64,000 bases of DNA from Paulownia fortunei (taxonomy: Eukaryota; Streptophyta; Magnoliopsida; Lamiales; Paulowniaceae), in assembly GCA_019321725.1 (NCBI GenBank), contig CM033120.1, forward strand, positions 1,426,001 to 1,490,000. The letters are read 5' to 3'. Numbering within the stretch: position 1 is the stretch's first letter; each line of letters starts with the position of its first letter. Shown piece after piece: positions 49,601 through 60,190 of this stretch. The translations under genes were made by a program, and so were the position numbers. The notes beneath the pieces were generated by a model that was not told the origin of the DNA, did not search any database, and saw only the letters and a list, made by a program, of their open reading frames with translations.

Positions 49601-52524
49601 TGAAAAAACTTTTGCAATCAAGAGGGGATTCTAATTCCACCCAATTAGACATAACTTCCTTGATGAAATGGGCATGTTTGCTTTTCCAAAGATGCTCAAC
49701 TTCAAGCAAAAGATCAACTCTCATAAACAACTTCTTTGATAGGCTGATTGGTTCTTTAAGTACACATAGGAAAGAACAATTCCTAGCCAACCTCATTTCT
49801 CGACCAAAAGGGGAGTATATTCTACCAAAACATGTCCTTATACTATATATGATGACCAAACTACAAAGTTCTTTAAAAGCCTCACCATCGTGCTCATCTC
49901 TAGAATCTGTCACCAATAACCTTTCTCCAAAACTTGTAAAACTCATAAGAGAAAAAAACTCTCCATTATAGGACAAAGGAGTTGATGCTTAAATACCAAT
50001 CTCTCACTATCTACAAAACATGAATTCATACTCTTGGCGGACTGGGTTTTTATCCAGACTATCCTTTCTTCACCTTATTCATTTTACTCTAAATTTTCAT
50101 GGAGAATTCACCAGAGAACTTCTTGGCATGCTATGACACTTGCTTGATAAATGGGAAATTATATTTAACTTTTCTGTAGAGCCCATGCTAAGCTTTTTCG
50201 GAGGACTTTATAGAGGTTGGGATGAACACAACGAATCTATAGTGCACTCTCAAACTTTTTGAATGGTTCCATCCAGTACTATTTCAAGTACTCTCCAAAA
50301 AGTATTGGTCAATGAGGACTAGTTCTAAACATCTCTAAGTCATTCATGTCTTCTCCAGAAAAAGGGTATTTTGATTGTTCTAGTGATCATTACATCATCT
50401 TCCTTCAGTCACAGAGTATGGAGTATTTCAATTCAATTTGCACCGAGATTGGAAAAGTACCCCAAGATATAAGAGAATTTCAGAGACAAATGGTAGAAAC
50501 GAACTCAACTATCCATCCTTGAATTTTGGCCTTTTTTTGGAGAAGATGTCCTATGGGAACAACTTCTACCAGACTATATCCAAACTATCCATGAAAAATG
50601 TTCAGGCCCTCTTTGAAAAGTATAACACTCCAAGTGATGCCTTAAATCTATATGATCTCTGGCCATATGTTTGTGAAACATTCGAAGGCAATTGGAAACA
50701 GTTCACAAATTGGTTACCCCCTGAAACCAAGAAAAGATCACCATCACTTGGTCCACAATTAAACTTGTTTGAACTTGTCCCTTTGCAGAAGCAATGTTCA
50801 ATACGCGAACAACACTCTTTCTCTCAACCCGATACTTATCAAAATAACCATCACTCTAATCTTCCCCTCCATTACTTGATCCATACCAAGACTCTAAAGA
50901 CCTATATGAGCTATACCCGATGGATTCAATGCTTGGTTATGAGAATCTTTAACGAATTATCTAGAGTCGGACATCTGATCCAGATGACTAAGAAGAACTC
51001 AATCGTAAAACTGCTAATCTTGACACTTCCCTCAAAAGATGTAAGTCTCATACCTTCAAATTATTGTACTTTTATCCTGTAGCTCATATGGTAGTGCTGT
51101 TTGTAAAATAATTATGAGAGCTGACGTCATTGCTTACGTCACAACCACGGATCTTATCTTTTAGTTAATTCTGGCTTGTTGTAGTTTGAAGTCCGCATTT
51201 TATAAAAGAATAGTTTTTATTTCACTGAAGGACAGAGCTTTCTCATCTCCTCTCCTCTGTAAAATATCCCAGTAATATAATTCAAATATAAAATTCTATA
51301 TAATTTTTTTAATTCTCCTTCCTCACAAGTTATTTGTTGCTTAGAAATATTATGCTCTACAGTTGTCTTTCATAGGATCGTCTGCATCCGCAAGTTCTAA
51401 GTTTGTGTTTTGATTATGAGCACAACTACTCTTAAATATACGAGGACTAGTACCCTTAGCTAAGTTGTTTAAGTCCAATGTCATAAGTTGTTTAAGAAAT
51501 ACATAATAAAAAATATAATTACGATTTTATTTTTATATTTATTTTTATAATAATCTTTTACTCACCAAAACTCGAAAAAATAAGAAATACAATTATAATT
51601 TTATTATTTTATTATTTTTTAAAAAAACTCGACCAACTGAATTATCAAATAAAAAAATTAAAAATAATAATAATAATTATACAGAATTGATTAATTCGAT
51701 TCAATATTCACTATAACATTTTAGCCTACCAAAATTTAGATGTGCCAAAAAATTTATTCCACTCAATTTGATTTTATCGAATAAAACACTCTACTTATCT
51801 CTCCCATACCTTATAGTATAATCTTAATCGGGGATATCTGCTTTGCCTAGGTCAATCAACAATATAGCTTTTGGTGAAATAGTGATGGGATAAAAAAAAA
51901 AAAACAGTGATAGGGTTTGAAAAAAAAAAGTAATTGTTTATTTAGTTTTACGTTCTAAAAATGCTCGTTAAATCAACTAGCTTTGGAGATTGAAAATATT
52001 TTTTATAAATACAGTTATCAATATCTGTTAGCATTCATTTGTAAAATATAATATAAAACGAAAATTAAATTGAAATGAAGAATTAAAAGGCTAAAAAATA
52101 AATAATAACAAGAAATTAAAAAAACTTACACATCATCAAGAATCTTGGAAGCAACCATAACACTGGTGACGACCAACCTATGAACATTGAGCGACACCAC
52201 CAGCGAGTCAGGATACTTATGCACCAGCCTATCTATATACACAAACCCCACCACGAAGCACGACGGGCTGCAGCTCGTGTACTTGTATATTCTCTCCACA
52301 TACTTCTCCAGGCTAATGGCCGGCGCTCGAACGCCATGAAACGCGCTCAAGCTCTTACCGGAGCCGGCGTAGCCGCCGCCATGGCTTAACTGGTCATTCC
52401 GAGTGACCAGCTTTTCGAGCAGGTAGGACAGGATGGTTAGGACTCTCGGTGTAGTTGAGGGGTCGTACTGGCTCGGCTCCGGAAGCCGGGGCTGGTGGTC
52501 CTGCGGTTCGCCGCCGGTTAACAT
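46697..52524 (-). CDS. P/U-type cyclin, CYCU2-like
   Basis: Two exons on the minus strand: 52524-52130 and 46964-46697, joined by a GT-AG intron of 5165 bp that splits a Val codon; product 220 aa. The core runs from the helix TTPRVLTILSYLLEKLVTRND through FHGVRAPAISLEKYVERIYKY, CSPSCFVVGFVYIDRLVHKYP, LNVHRLVVTSVMVASKILDDV and, after the junction, HYNNAFYARVGGVSNAELN and LELELLFLLDFGVSVSS. These match Arabidopsis CYCU2-class (P3-type) cyclins as remembered, which are about 200 aa and resemble yeast Pho80-like cyclins that pair with CDKs. The N terminus (res. 1-25) and the Asp/Glu/Ser-rich tail after about res. 190 are variable in the family. The intron is greatly enlarged by a pararetrovirus-derived inverted repeat. 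Confidence 0.93.
47709..47795 (-). promoter_or_regulatory. 35S-like promoter, left arm (minus)
   Basis: On the minus strand TTACGTCATTGATTACGTCA (47795-47776) holds two TGACGT-type half-sites as in the as-1 element, and CTATAAAAG lies downstream (47717-47709). The promoter points away from the arm centre, toward the second exon of the cyclin gene and in its sense direction. Activity is not shown by the sequence. Confidence 0.6.
49525..49971 (+). pseudogene. Open frame in centre of pararetrovirus relic
   Basis: 148 codons from an ATG in the single-copy centre between the arms. The product has a helix-rich, Lys/Ser/Leu-rich character with no recognised catalytic motif. The opposite strand is also open for 154 codons over the same span, so which strand was coding is uncertain; plus is preferred because it is continuous with the right-arm orientation. 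It is presumably a remnant of a viral ORF. Confidence 0.35.
50438..51082 (+). pseudogene. Right-arm viral ORF remnant upstream of 35S-like promoter
   Basis: 214 codons open in the right arm, ending about 40 bp before the as-1-like element. The corresponding left-arm sequence (about 48650-48950, minus) is homologous but broken by indels and is shortened, so this is a degraded family member and not random frame. Blocks such as YNTPSDALNLYDLWPYVCE and NWKQFTNWLPPETKK look like genuine protein. The function is not recognised; its position directly upstream of the transcript promoter corresponds to the 3'-terminal coding region of caulimovirid genomes. Confidence 0.5.
51122..51208 (+). promoter_or_regulatory. 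35S-like promoter, right arm (plus)
   Basis: TGACGTCATTGCTTACGTCA (51122-51141) contains two ACGT half-sites in as-1-like arrangement; TATAAAAG is at 51201-51208. A leader of about 200 nt follows before homology to the left arm ends. It points toward the first exon of the cyclin gene, antisense to it. Confidence 0.6.
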
Positions 52525-52644
52525 CTAAGGTGGCGTTGTGTGGTGGTGGTGGGGGCATTTTGTGTTTTATCAGGCAATTGCGTTGCGCGAGGGAGTATGA
52601 AAGGTGTGTGTCTCTTATCTATTATGGGATAATTGTGGACTGAC

Positions 52645-54559
52645 AAGTGGCACTTGCATTTCAAGATAAATACATTTTAATTGTTTGAGAAATATTTTAT
52701 ATGAAAATTACAATAGCAAAAATTTAATTTATAATATTACTTTTAAAATTAGTAGTCTTTTTCACATCAAGAGAAATTTATAAAAAAAAATTAAAAAATT
52801 TAAGACAAAAAAAAAAATGTATATTGATTTTTTTTAATTTTTGCTACATTCACAAATAGAAAATTGACATAATCATCTACTAGCTAATAAAAGCAAAAAA
52901 TAATACATAAAATCTAAGATACGTCCTACAACAAATTATTATTCCATAATATAGTTGCTATTCTTAAAATGATATTAACATGTTTGCAGTGAAAAAGGTT
53001 TTAACTACACAAAATCTCAAATTTCATGTACAATACTTTGCTTTGAAGTCTTTGTGAAATATATTTTCCTATACAAAGTTGCAATGCTTAGTATATTTGG
53101 TATGAACTCAAATATATTCAAACCGAGCCTAAGTTTATATATACTGAGCTTGAATAAAATTCAACTCTTGACCTTTGGCTCAAGTTTAATTCCACAATTT
53201 AGTAGAATTTGGACAATCTATTACAAAATCGCATCAATTAACAAAGAAATACATGGATATTATAAGTGTGGATATATGTGTATTTATGTGTGTTTATGTT
53301 TGTATCTATAATATGTCTATGCCCTTGTTTGATTGTTCAACTTGCTATAGTACAGAACTAACTTGCCTAATCTGAAAACCTAATTTGTTACATAAATTTT
53401 TAAACAATTTTGATATTGCAATTTTTCCAACATTCAGTATTTATTATGCTATTTGAACATTATTTATTTTTTTGTATATGATATATCTTTTATAAAGGTG
53501 GGACTGGTGAGCAAATTTGTGCTAGACAAAGGGTGGCTGTAGCCCGCATGAGGCAAAAATTTTGGGATCTATTGGTGCATGGGTCGGGGTTATGGCCCAA
53601 GACCTAAATTGCATTCATATATATGGAGTGGGGCTCTTCCAATTAAGTATTGGAATTGGATTCCTTTTGTGATAAAGATGATAATCCATCAATAAAAAAA
53701 GATGTATAATTCTTAAATTGAGTAAGTCACACAAATAACGCTTACTTTCCCAAGAGAAAATACCATCTTTTCTAAAATAATAGTTCTCTCTAAGTTTTTT
53801 CTTAAAGTATCATCAAAAGATTTTTTTTAAGGGTTTAAGGTATGCAAAAATGTATGGATAACTCTAGTAGTAGTCCATCGAAACGAGCGTAGTGTATGGC
53901 GTGTATCTGTTTCGTGATCATCCGATACAAGGCCTTATAAACGAGCTTTCATCCCGGTGGAAATCGATAATCTTCCGCTGTAATAGGCAATATCAATTCA
54001 CTTTTATTTTTGTACTCATAAATTTCTAATAGTGATACAAGAGTCAATAGAACTTGATCTCGCCATTTTTATTGATGGAATATATGATATTTTTTTGTGC
54101 TTGAAAAATAAAAATTAATGATTTTATGGAAGCATAAATATTAGGACATGAGATTTACACCATATATAGTCTTTTATATGTGTATTACATGATTTTAAAA
54201 TGGTGAAAATTGAACGAGTCATTACGGAGAATTTTTGAACCCTAGTTTATGACATGTTTTTTCTGTGTTCAAAATCGAACGTCTTTTCAATATTCTTTTA
54301 CGTATAATTTTGATACCACATTATAAAGCATGAAAAGACAATTAAAGAGGTATATTATGCATCAAAAAATAGATAAAAACTGAAAGAGATATTATTTTTT
54401 CTTTGAACCTACTAGAAACTAGAAGAATGGTTGAAAAATCATGCCATTGGAACACTGGATGCCCCTCTACAGCTACCAAAATCTATGAATGAGGCATCAT
54501 CACTAGTGTATATTTATCATAGTGCGGTTGGGGCCCTCATTTCTTCTCTGACCATCCCT
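52645..54559. other. Intergenic between cyclin and gag relic
   Basis: AT-rich DNA with no gene recognised; it begins with the putative cyclin promoter. GC-richer patches at 53500-53600 and 53870-53960 may be repeat fragments, but no termini were found. Confidence 0.45.
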
Positions 54560-55581
54560 TATTGGCAGGGTTGGCTCCTACTTTTCTTTATTCCTCATTC
54601 ATCTTATCATTTTTCTTATCACCTTCTTTATCTTTTTCCCTTCTTCCGTATTGATGTATTTTTTAGCTCTTGACAACATATCATCAAAGCTTCGTGTTAG
54701 TTTTTCTTGGCCAATGATCAGAAAAATTCTCTATCCTGAAGTCCTTGTGCCAACACATTAGTGAGCACGTCTTGCGTGGCAGAGGACATCTCCAGGGCGG
54801 CCACAGTAAATCTCTTAATATAGCTTCTCAATCCTTCATTCTCCTTCAGCTTGATATTAAAGAGTGTCAAAGTAGTCCTCTGGTGCTTTTTAGAACTTGC
54901 AAACTGATGTAAAAATAGCAAGCTAAACTCCTCAAATGAAATAATGGAATTTACTGGGAGCTGACTAAACCATTGTTGAGCTGATTTGGTCAGCATTGTC
55001 AAGAATACCCTGCACTTAACCCTATCTGAATATCGATAAAGCAAAGCCAAATTTTCAAATCAACATACATGTTCCCATGGGTTAGTGGTCCTATCATATT
55101 CGCAATTCAACAACCTAAAATTGGGAGACAGCTCATCGGCTATAACTTCCTCAGAGAATGGGATACCCTTATTTTGAATCAATGTTTTTCTAGCCATATT
55201 CTTTTTAATCTCTTTCATTTCTTTATGCAACTCTTCCATACGTTTAGATAAGTCAATCTGAATTTTTGAAGTTGTCTCACCCAGAGACGCAAATGTTTGG
55301 CTTTCTTCAACATCATTCACCTGACTAGGCTTTGGGGCTTTTCCAGCTATATTACAATCATTTACTTGGGGATGTGGATGAGGTGGCATAATTCCTCTCT
55401 TTTGTCCCACAATTGCATCCACAACAGCAACTATCATGGCCTGCAACTGCTCCAATGTTAGAGTGATAAGGGTGTTATGAGTAGGCTTAACTCTCTCGCC
55501 CATTTTTGGTGCTGCTGTGAGGAATTGTGGCCATAATAATTGGGGGTGAGCCTTCTTCCTCGTCAATGCTTTCTTCATCAC
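54560..55581 (-). pseudogene. Ty3/gypsy-type gag relic
   Basis: Minus-strand frame from 55581 runs through a linker with a Lys/Glu-rich coiled-coil-like segment (res. about 105-135), then a retrotransposon gag (capsid) domain: NPWEHVC, FENLALLYRYSDRVKCRVF, SAQQWFSQLP, SFEEFSLLFLHQFASSKKHQRT, LKENEGLRSYIKRFT and ALEMSSATQDV. An in-frame TGA at about 55057 splits the domain where relatives carry Arg. A second stop follows DREFF (54718), after which gag-like residues (AKKYINTEEGK) continue down to about 54600. No protease, RT or integrase follows. Relatives with this gag include TR-GAG-type non-autonomous elements. The gene is dead. Confidence 0.85.
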
Positions 55582-55840
55582 AAAACTTACCTTGCTCAGG
55601 GTCTAAACCTATTTTTTTTTAATCTAAATCACATTGAAATCTGTTGTTTGCCATATATCGATATATGTATATGTATATTTCTCCTAAAATCACAATATAC
55701 TGACTCAGAAGAAACCAGACAATCTAAAAAACACCCACTATGCAACAAAAAATCATCATTTTCAACAAAATGCTCAAAGAACAATATGGGGAAATCTTCA
55801 CATAAAACACCCACTAAACTCATACCTTAGTTCAAATATT

Positions 55841-56400
55841 TCCCGCAGACGGCGCGACTTGATGTGTCGTCAAATAAACACATTAAGAAATGTGAAATGA
55901 AATCACAAACCTTGACTCGATTACGTGAAACAGCTGGATCTGTACTAGCCCACGAGCAATATCGGTTCCACCTGCAAAGCGCTAGGGGAGGCCCAACGTA
56001 GACACTTTGAAGCTTAAGTCTTTTCTTTATACTCAATATTAATGAAAATTGTATTTAAAAAAATAAAGAGTTAACCTTTTTTTCTTGGGACTTAAGGCTT
56101 GTATTTATAAAGTAACCTTATCTAGGGCAAAAAGGAAATTTTGCTCATATATTATTATAACTGCCTGCTGAACACGTCACCAGGTCTAGTGTTTTACCCT
56201 ATATAATATTTCCTATCATGATTCATAGATAATCGTCTGGTTTTATTCTCGTGTGTTAATTATCATATTAGCTCAACCTTATATTATTTTTTCTTAAATC
56301 TTTGGCCTCATGCTCTGCTATCTTTTATTAAATCTCCCGAGCTGACCGAGTCAAGTTGGCTCGACTTCAGGTAGATGACCATAAGCAGATATGGCTCTAT
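55841..56400 (-). mobile_element. LTR and primer-binding region of the gag relic
   Basis: At 55841-55857 the minus strand reads GTCGCGCCGTCTGCGGG, close to the TGGCGCCGTC...-type primer-binding site that many plant gypsy/TR-GAG elements use with tRNA-Asp. Upstream of it on minus lies an LTR-like segment with a TATAAATA box (plus 56102-56109). The outer LTR end was not found: the region is interrupted at 56403 by the solo LTR copy B, so this older LTR may have been split. Confidence 0.6.
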
Positions 56401-56402
56401 CT

Positions 56403-56729
56403 TGTAATACCCGAGCCTCGCGCTACTCACATGGCCAATATAGTTCATGCATTTTACGCCACGTATATGCCATTTGCATTTTAATTGATATTTCATAATG
56501 AATTATATTTTATACGGTATTTTAATAATTAAACTTGTAAAGTTGTCACCCGATATTAGTTTTCAAATTCTTTAACCTAATTGGTTGAGTTGGCACTAAG
56601 ATACGAGAATTTAGGTATCAACTATCAGATATGATTACGATACACGTAAATGAAAGGTGACATAGTTGTATTTATCGGTGTAGGATAAACTATGCAAATA
56701 AATTAATTAGGGAGAAAATGGTGATAGTA

Positions 56730-56771
<42 letters not shown>

Positions 56772-58363
56772 GAAAATAAGGATATTATCATATTAATTAA
56801 GAGATTGTAAATTCTTACTATAAATAAATTTGGAGGTTTTTAAATAAATATCAAAATATTATGTATTAATTATATATATATACATATATATATAAATATA
56901 ATATATATATACATATATATATATATATTATGTATTAATTATATATATATACATATATATATGTATAGATGTACATATATATAATTAATACATAATATAT
57001 ATATATATATATATATAAGTATATGTGTGTAGTATAATATATATATATATACACACATATATGTATCCACGTGTTATGTTAAGGATAAACATATATATAA
57101 TATATTGTGTAGTATAATATATATATATATAATATACATACATATATATATATATATATACATGTATAGAGTGTGTAGTGTGTAGTTATATTAAGGATAA
57201 GTATATATATAATATATTACATTATATTTTTTGAGTAGTTAAGTTATTATAAAACACACACCACACAAACATACGGTTACAACAAAGGAAAGAAAAAGAG
57301 AAGAAAAAAAGAAGAAGAAGAAATAGCATGAACAAATTTCAACCGTAAAATTTTGAGTAAGTTCTTTCTTATTTTTGTACGGATAAAAATAAATATTTAT
57401 GCCGTTTATTTTTAATTTGAAAGAAAGTTTTTGATCCAAATTAACTAGTTATCTTCTTGTGAGACAATAATTAATATACACCTTTAATTTAAAATTAGTT
57501 ACAAAGATTTAATTTTATTATCCTGTATTAATCGGATGAAAGAGCTAATTTAATTGAGAAATTTATTACGGGGATTATAACACATCAATTAAATAATATT
57601 AAAATAAATTTGAGATGAGAAATTAAGGTATTTAAAAGGTTCTAATTGGTGTGGGTATAAATTTTAAGCTTTGATTATTATTTAATTAAATTTAAGATTT
57701 AAGATCTCTTATGAGATTTGATATAGAAACCCATTGATTAATAATAAAAATTAATATGTTATACTTTTACGGGCAGCCTTATATCTAAGGTTAGGGAGAA
57801 TAATTTTGTTAACCTTCAGTAGGATATCAAAGGTAAAAGGTAAGTGAAATTCCATTTGCAACTACAATGTATGGACATAGTATTTTGTGCATTATCTATA
57901 TTAAATATGATCATTATGTCTTGATGTGTGTACTGCGAGTATTATACATACCTTATAATGCATATGTTGCTTGGATGATGGGACATAGGATCTATTGTGT
58001 CATTGGATAAGTTTTATGCATAAGTTTGCATCATTGTCATGATCTCATAAAAATGCATTGCATTTATGTTGGATTATCCCTTCAACATGCATGATTTTTA
58101 TTTACTGAGTATTAGCTCACGTAGTTTATGCATTATAGGTGAGTTTGATGATACTTGAAGCCATGGACTTGTTGAGCAAGCAGTTAGAGTTCCTACAGGT
58201 TTTAAGGATCACTGTATATGGATGACGACATGTTGGTATGGTTGTTAACTTATTTGATTTTAGAGTCTATTGTATTAGATTTTGAAATTTGTACGGTGTG
58301 TTACTTTTAAATCTTTTTGTACATGAGTATGTAAATATTATGATTGTTATGGGTCCTTTGCAG

Positions 58364-58395
<32 letters not shown>

Positions 58396-58544
58396 TAGTT
58401 TGTGAGTGAGAAAAATTATTTATTATTTATTAAGCTGTTACAGGAAAAAGAAAAAGAAAATTTTGCACACACAATTTGTCATGTCAAAATTTATATATAT
58501 ATATATATATGTATATATGTGTGTGTAGTAATGGGGGTGTTACA
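56403..58544 (+). mobile_element. Solo LTR, copy B (2142 bp)
   Basis: Begins TGTAATACCCGAGCC at 56403 and ends GGGGGTGTTACA at 58544. It is the same family as copy A (4872-7336), opposite in orientation and about 50 kb away. Relative to copy A it lacks about 430 bp (the counterpart of about 5350-5790, near 58010 here) and has expanded TA-rich arrays at 56735-57200 and 58360-58395. Flanks TATCT and CCTCT do not match cleanly, although CTCTAT occurs just outside each end (56395-56400, 58546-58551 region). No internal coding region is attached. Confidence 0.8.
56731..57180. repeat. (TAA)n and (TA)n arrays within solo LTR B
   Basis: A TAA run of about 12 units (56731-56769) is followed by several (TA)n blocks interleaved with TACATATATATA units (about 56870-57165), some arranged as local palindromes. 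These account for much of the length difference from copy A. Confidence 0.9.
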
Positions 58545-59480
58545 CCTCTATTCAGGAACAATCACTACTAAGTAAATGTTTTACTACTACCCTGTCGTAC
58601 CTAGGCTTTGTGGGCCTCTAAAATAGGTATTTTGCTCATTACTTCCACATATATGATTCCTATAACACTAAATTCACTTATTCGAAACCCATATATGATC
58701 ATAACAAATCAGGACTAGTTCATACCATATCAATACTAATTTTCTCTCTTAATAAAAATGTAAATAATATTCATATAATATACATACAAATATATGTACA
58801 ATAATTGAAAAAACCGTCATTTTTCTCTTACGTAATAAACTTAATGAAGATAAATTGTACTTTTGAGTTGAATCATTTATTAAATGTATTATACATATTT
58901 TGAAATGTACTTAATGAATAATATCCATTTTCACTAGTATTTTATTATTTTTAATTTCATTTTGGAACCTAATAATTAAATAAAATTAGCAATAATTACT
59001 AATTGAATGTTGTATATATAAAAATAAATCTTACAACAATTTCAAAATATTAATTATTATGAAATTATATCCACATGGTGTCAAAAGTATAAATTGAATT
59101 TTGAAGTGACATATACAAAATGATTTTCACATACTCTTAAAGCCAGTACAACCAATATCTACATGTAAAAAGGTTATATTTTCAATCCCGAACAACTCAA
59201 TTGCAATTTAATTTTACTTGCACAACTATACATATGTAAAATTTAATTATTATGAAATAATTATATCCATATGGTGTCATAAGTATAAATTTAATTTTTT
59301 CATGTGATCACGAACGGTAACTTCATTAAGAAAGAAACCTAAATACATAATATAATAGAAACAAAAAAAAGAACTCCCAGGGCCTAAAGAGTAAAAAGAC
59401 TGTACATCATTGTCCGAGCAAGGGACGACGTCGTTGACCGCCACGTTTCCACACCGCGATCTCACGAAACGCTCTCCCGC
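58545..59480. other. Intergenic, distal side of COL promoter
   Basis: AT-rich up to about 59390, then abruptly GC-richer from about 59400. No gene or terminal repeat recognised. Confidence 0.5.
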
Positions 59481-59490
59481 ATTTCACGGA

Positions 59491-59672
59491 TGACGTGGCA
59501 CAAACTTGTGGCTAGAAAGACCGCCCTCAATTTTCGGACGTAATTACCGTCCATGCCATCGAGCGAGTCCAAAGCCTAGGTTTTTTGCTCACCATTTTTC
59601 CATATCAGCAACGAAATCAATCTCCTCGCCACGTGGCGAAAGCCCAGAACCTCGGACACACGTGCATAAATA
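59491..59672 (+). promoter_or_regulatory. ACGT/G-box cluster and TATA upstream of the COL gene
   Basis: TGACGTGG (59491-59498), a perfect 14-bp palindrome TCGCCACGTGGCGA (59626-59639) centred on a G-box CACGTG, and a second CACGTG (59659-59664) directly abutting ATAAATA (59666-59672). G-boxes are bound by bHLH (PIF) and bZIP (HY5) factors and are typical of light- and clock-regulated promoters, in keeping with a B-box/CCT gene. The predicted start would be near 59700, leaving about 490 nt of leader (or leader plus intron) before the ATG. Short open frames there (for example 59824-60054) could act as uORFs if retained. The regulatory role is inferred. Confidence 0.6.
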
Positions 59673-60190
59673 TGAAGCTCCAAAAGTCCTCCAAACAAAA
59701 TACTCTAAATCACTGTTCTTCCAAACCACCCCCCAACCTCCCCCGCCAACACCCCCTACCCCCTCAAAATTCTTAATAATCGAATAAATTTACTAGCATA
59801 AATGGGTTATCAGTTCTTAGATATTGGTTAAGGATCATTGCTTAATTCTGAGTTCGCGTACATATTCGTATCGTCGGACAATAACGCTTCAAGAATTAAA
59901 AACTGTTGTAGTTTTTTTCCTAGTCGATGATAAAACGTGGACAGGTTTAATAAAGAGAAACAAAAAACTTAGTCCCACCTTGTTGGATCGAATGCATGGT
60001 CGTGTGCTAATTGATTGCATTGGTGGTTGTCTTAAGGGCCTCGGCTGGATCTGAGATTTAATGGTTGTTGATAGAAATAAAAGCTGGAATCCCGCCATTG
60101 GGGGAGAGTTCACCAGTTCTCATTTTCCAACAGTTAATTTTCTTGATTTGGAAATCCAGAGGAAAAGAAATCTAATGGTAAGAAAGAATA

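Larger units (their letters stand above)
47495..51425. mobile_element. Endogenous pararetrovirus relic, inverted duplication in cyclin intron
   Basis: Two arms are reverse complements. The left arm (about 47495-49490) reads on minus and the right arm (about 49980-51425) on plus; paired landmarks are TCTGTGACTGAAGGAAGATGA (48964) with TCCTTCAGTCACAGAG (50401), and the regulatory regions 47700-47800 and 51120-51210. A roughly 490-bp central segment (49490-49980) separates them. Each arm ends outward in an as-1-like TGACGT pair about 60 bp before a TATAAAAG box and a leader, the layout of a caulimovirid transcript promoter. The arms are diverged from each other by many substitutions and indels. 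No reverse transcriptase, movement or coat motif is visible, so this is a fragment from around the 3' end of a viral genome. Family-level assignment is inference. Confidence 0.7.

Noticed and set aside
49512..49976. 154-codon ORF on the minus strand in the pararetrovirus centre
   Set aside because: It mirrors the plus-strand frame almost exactly; only one can be coding. Plus was preferred because it is continuous with the right arm, but this is not certain.
59824..60054. 76-codon ORF upstream of the COL start
   Set aside because: No protein family recognised and the transcript structure here is unknown; mentioned only as a possible uORF.
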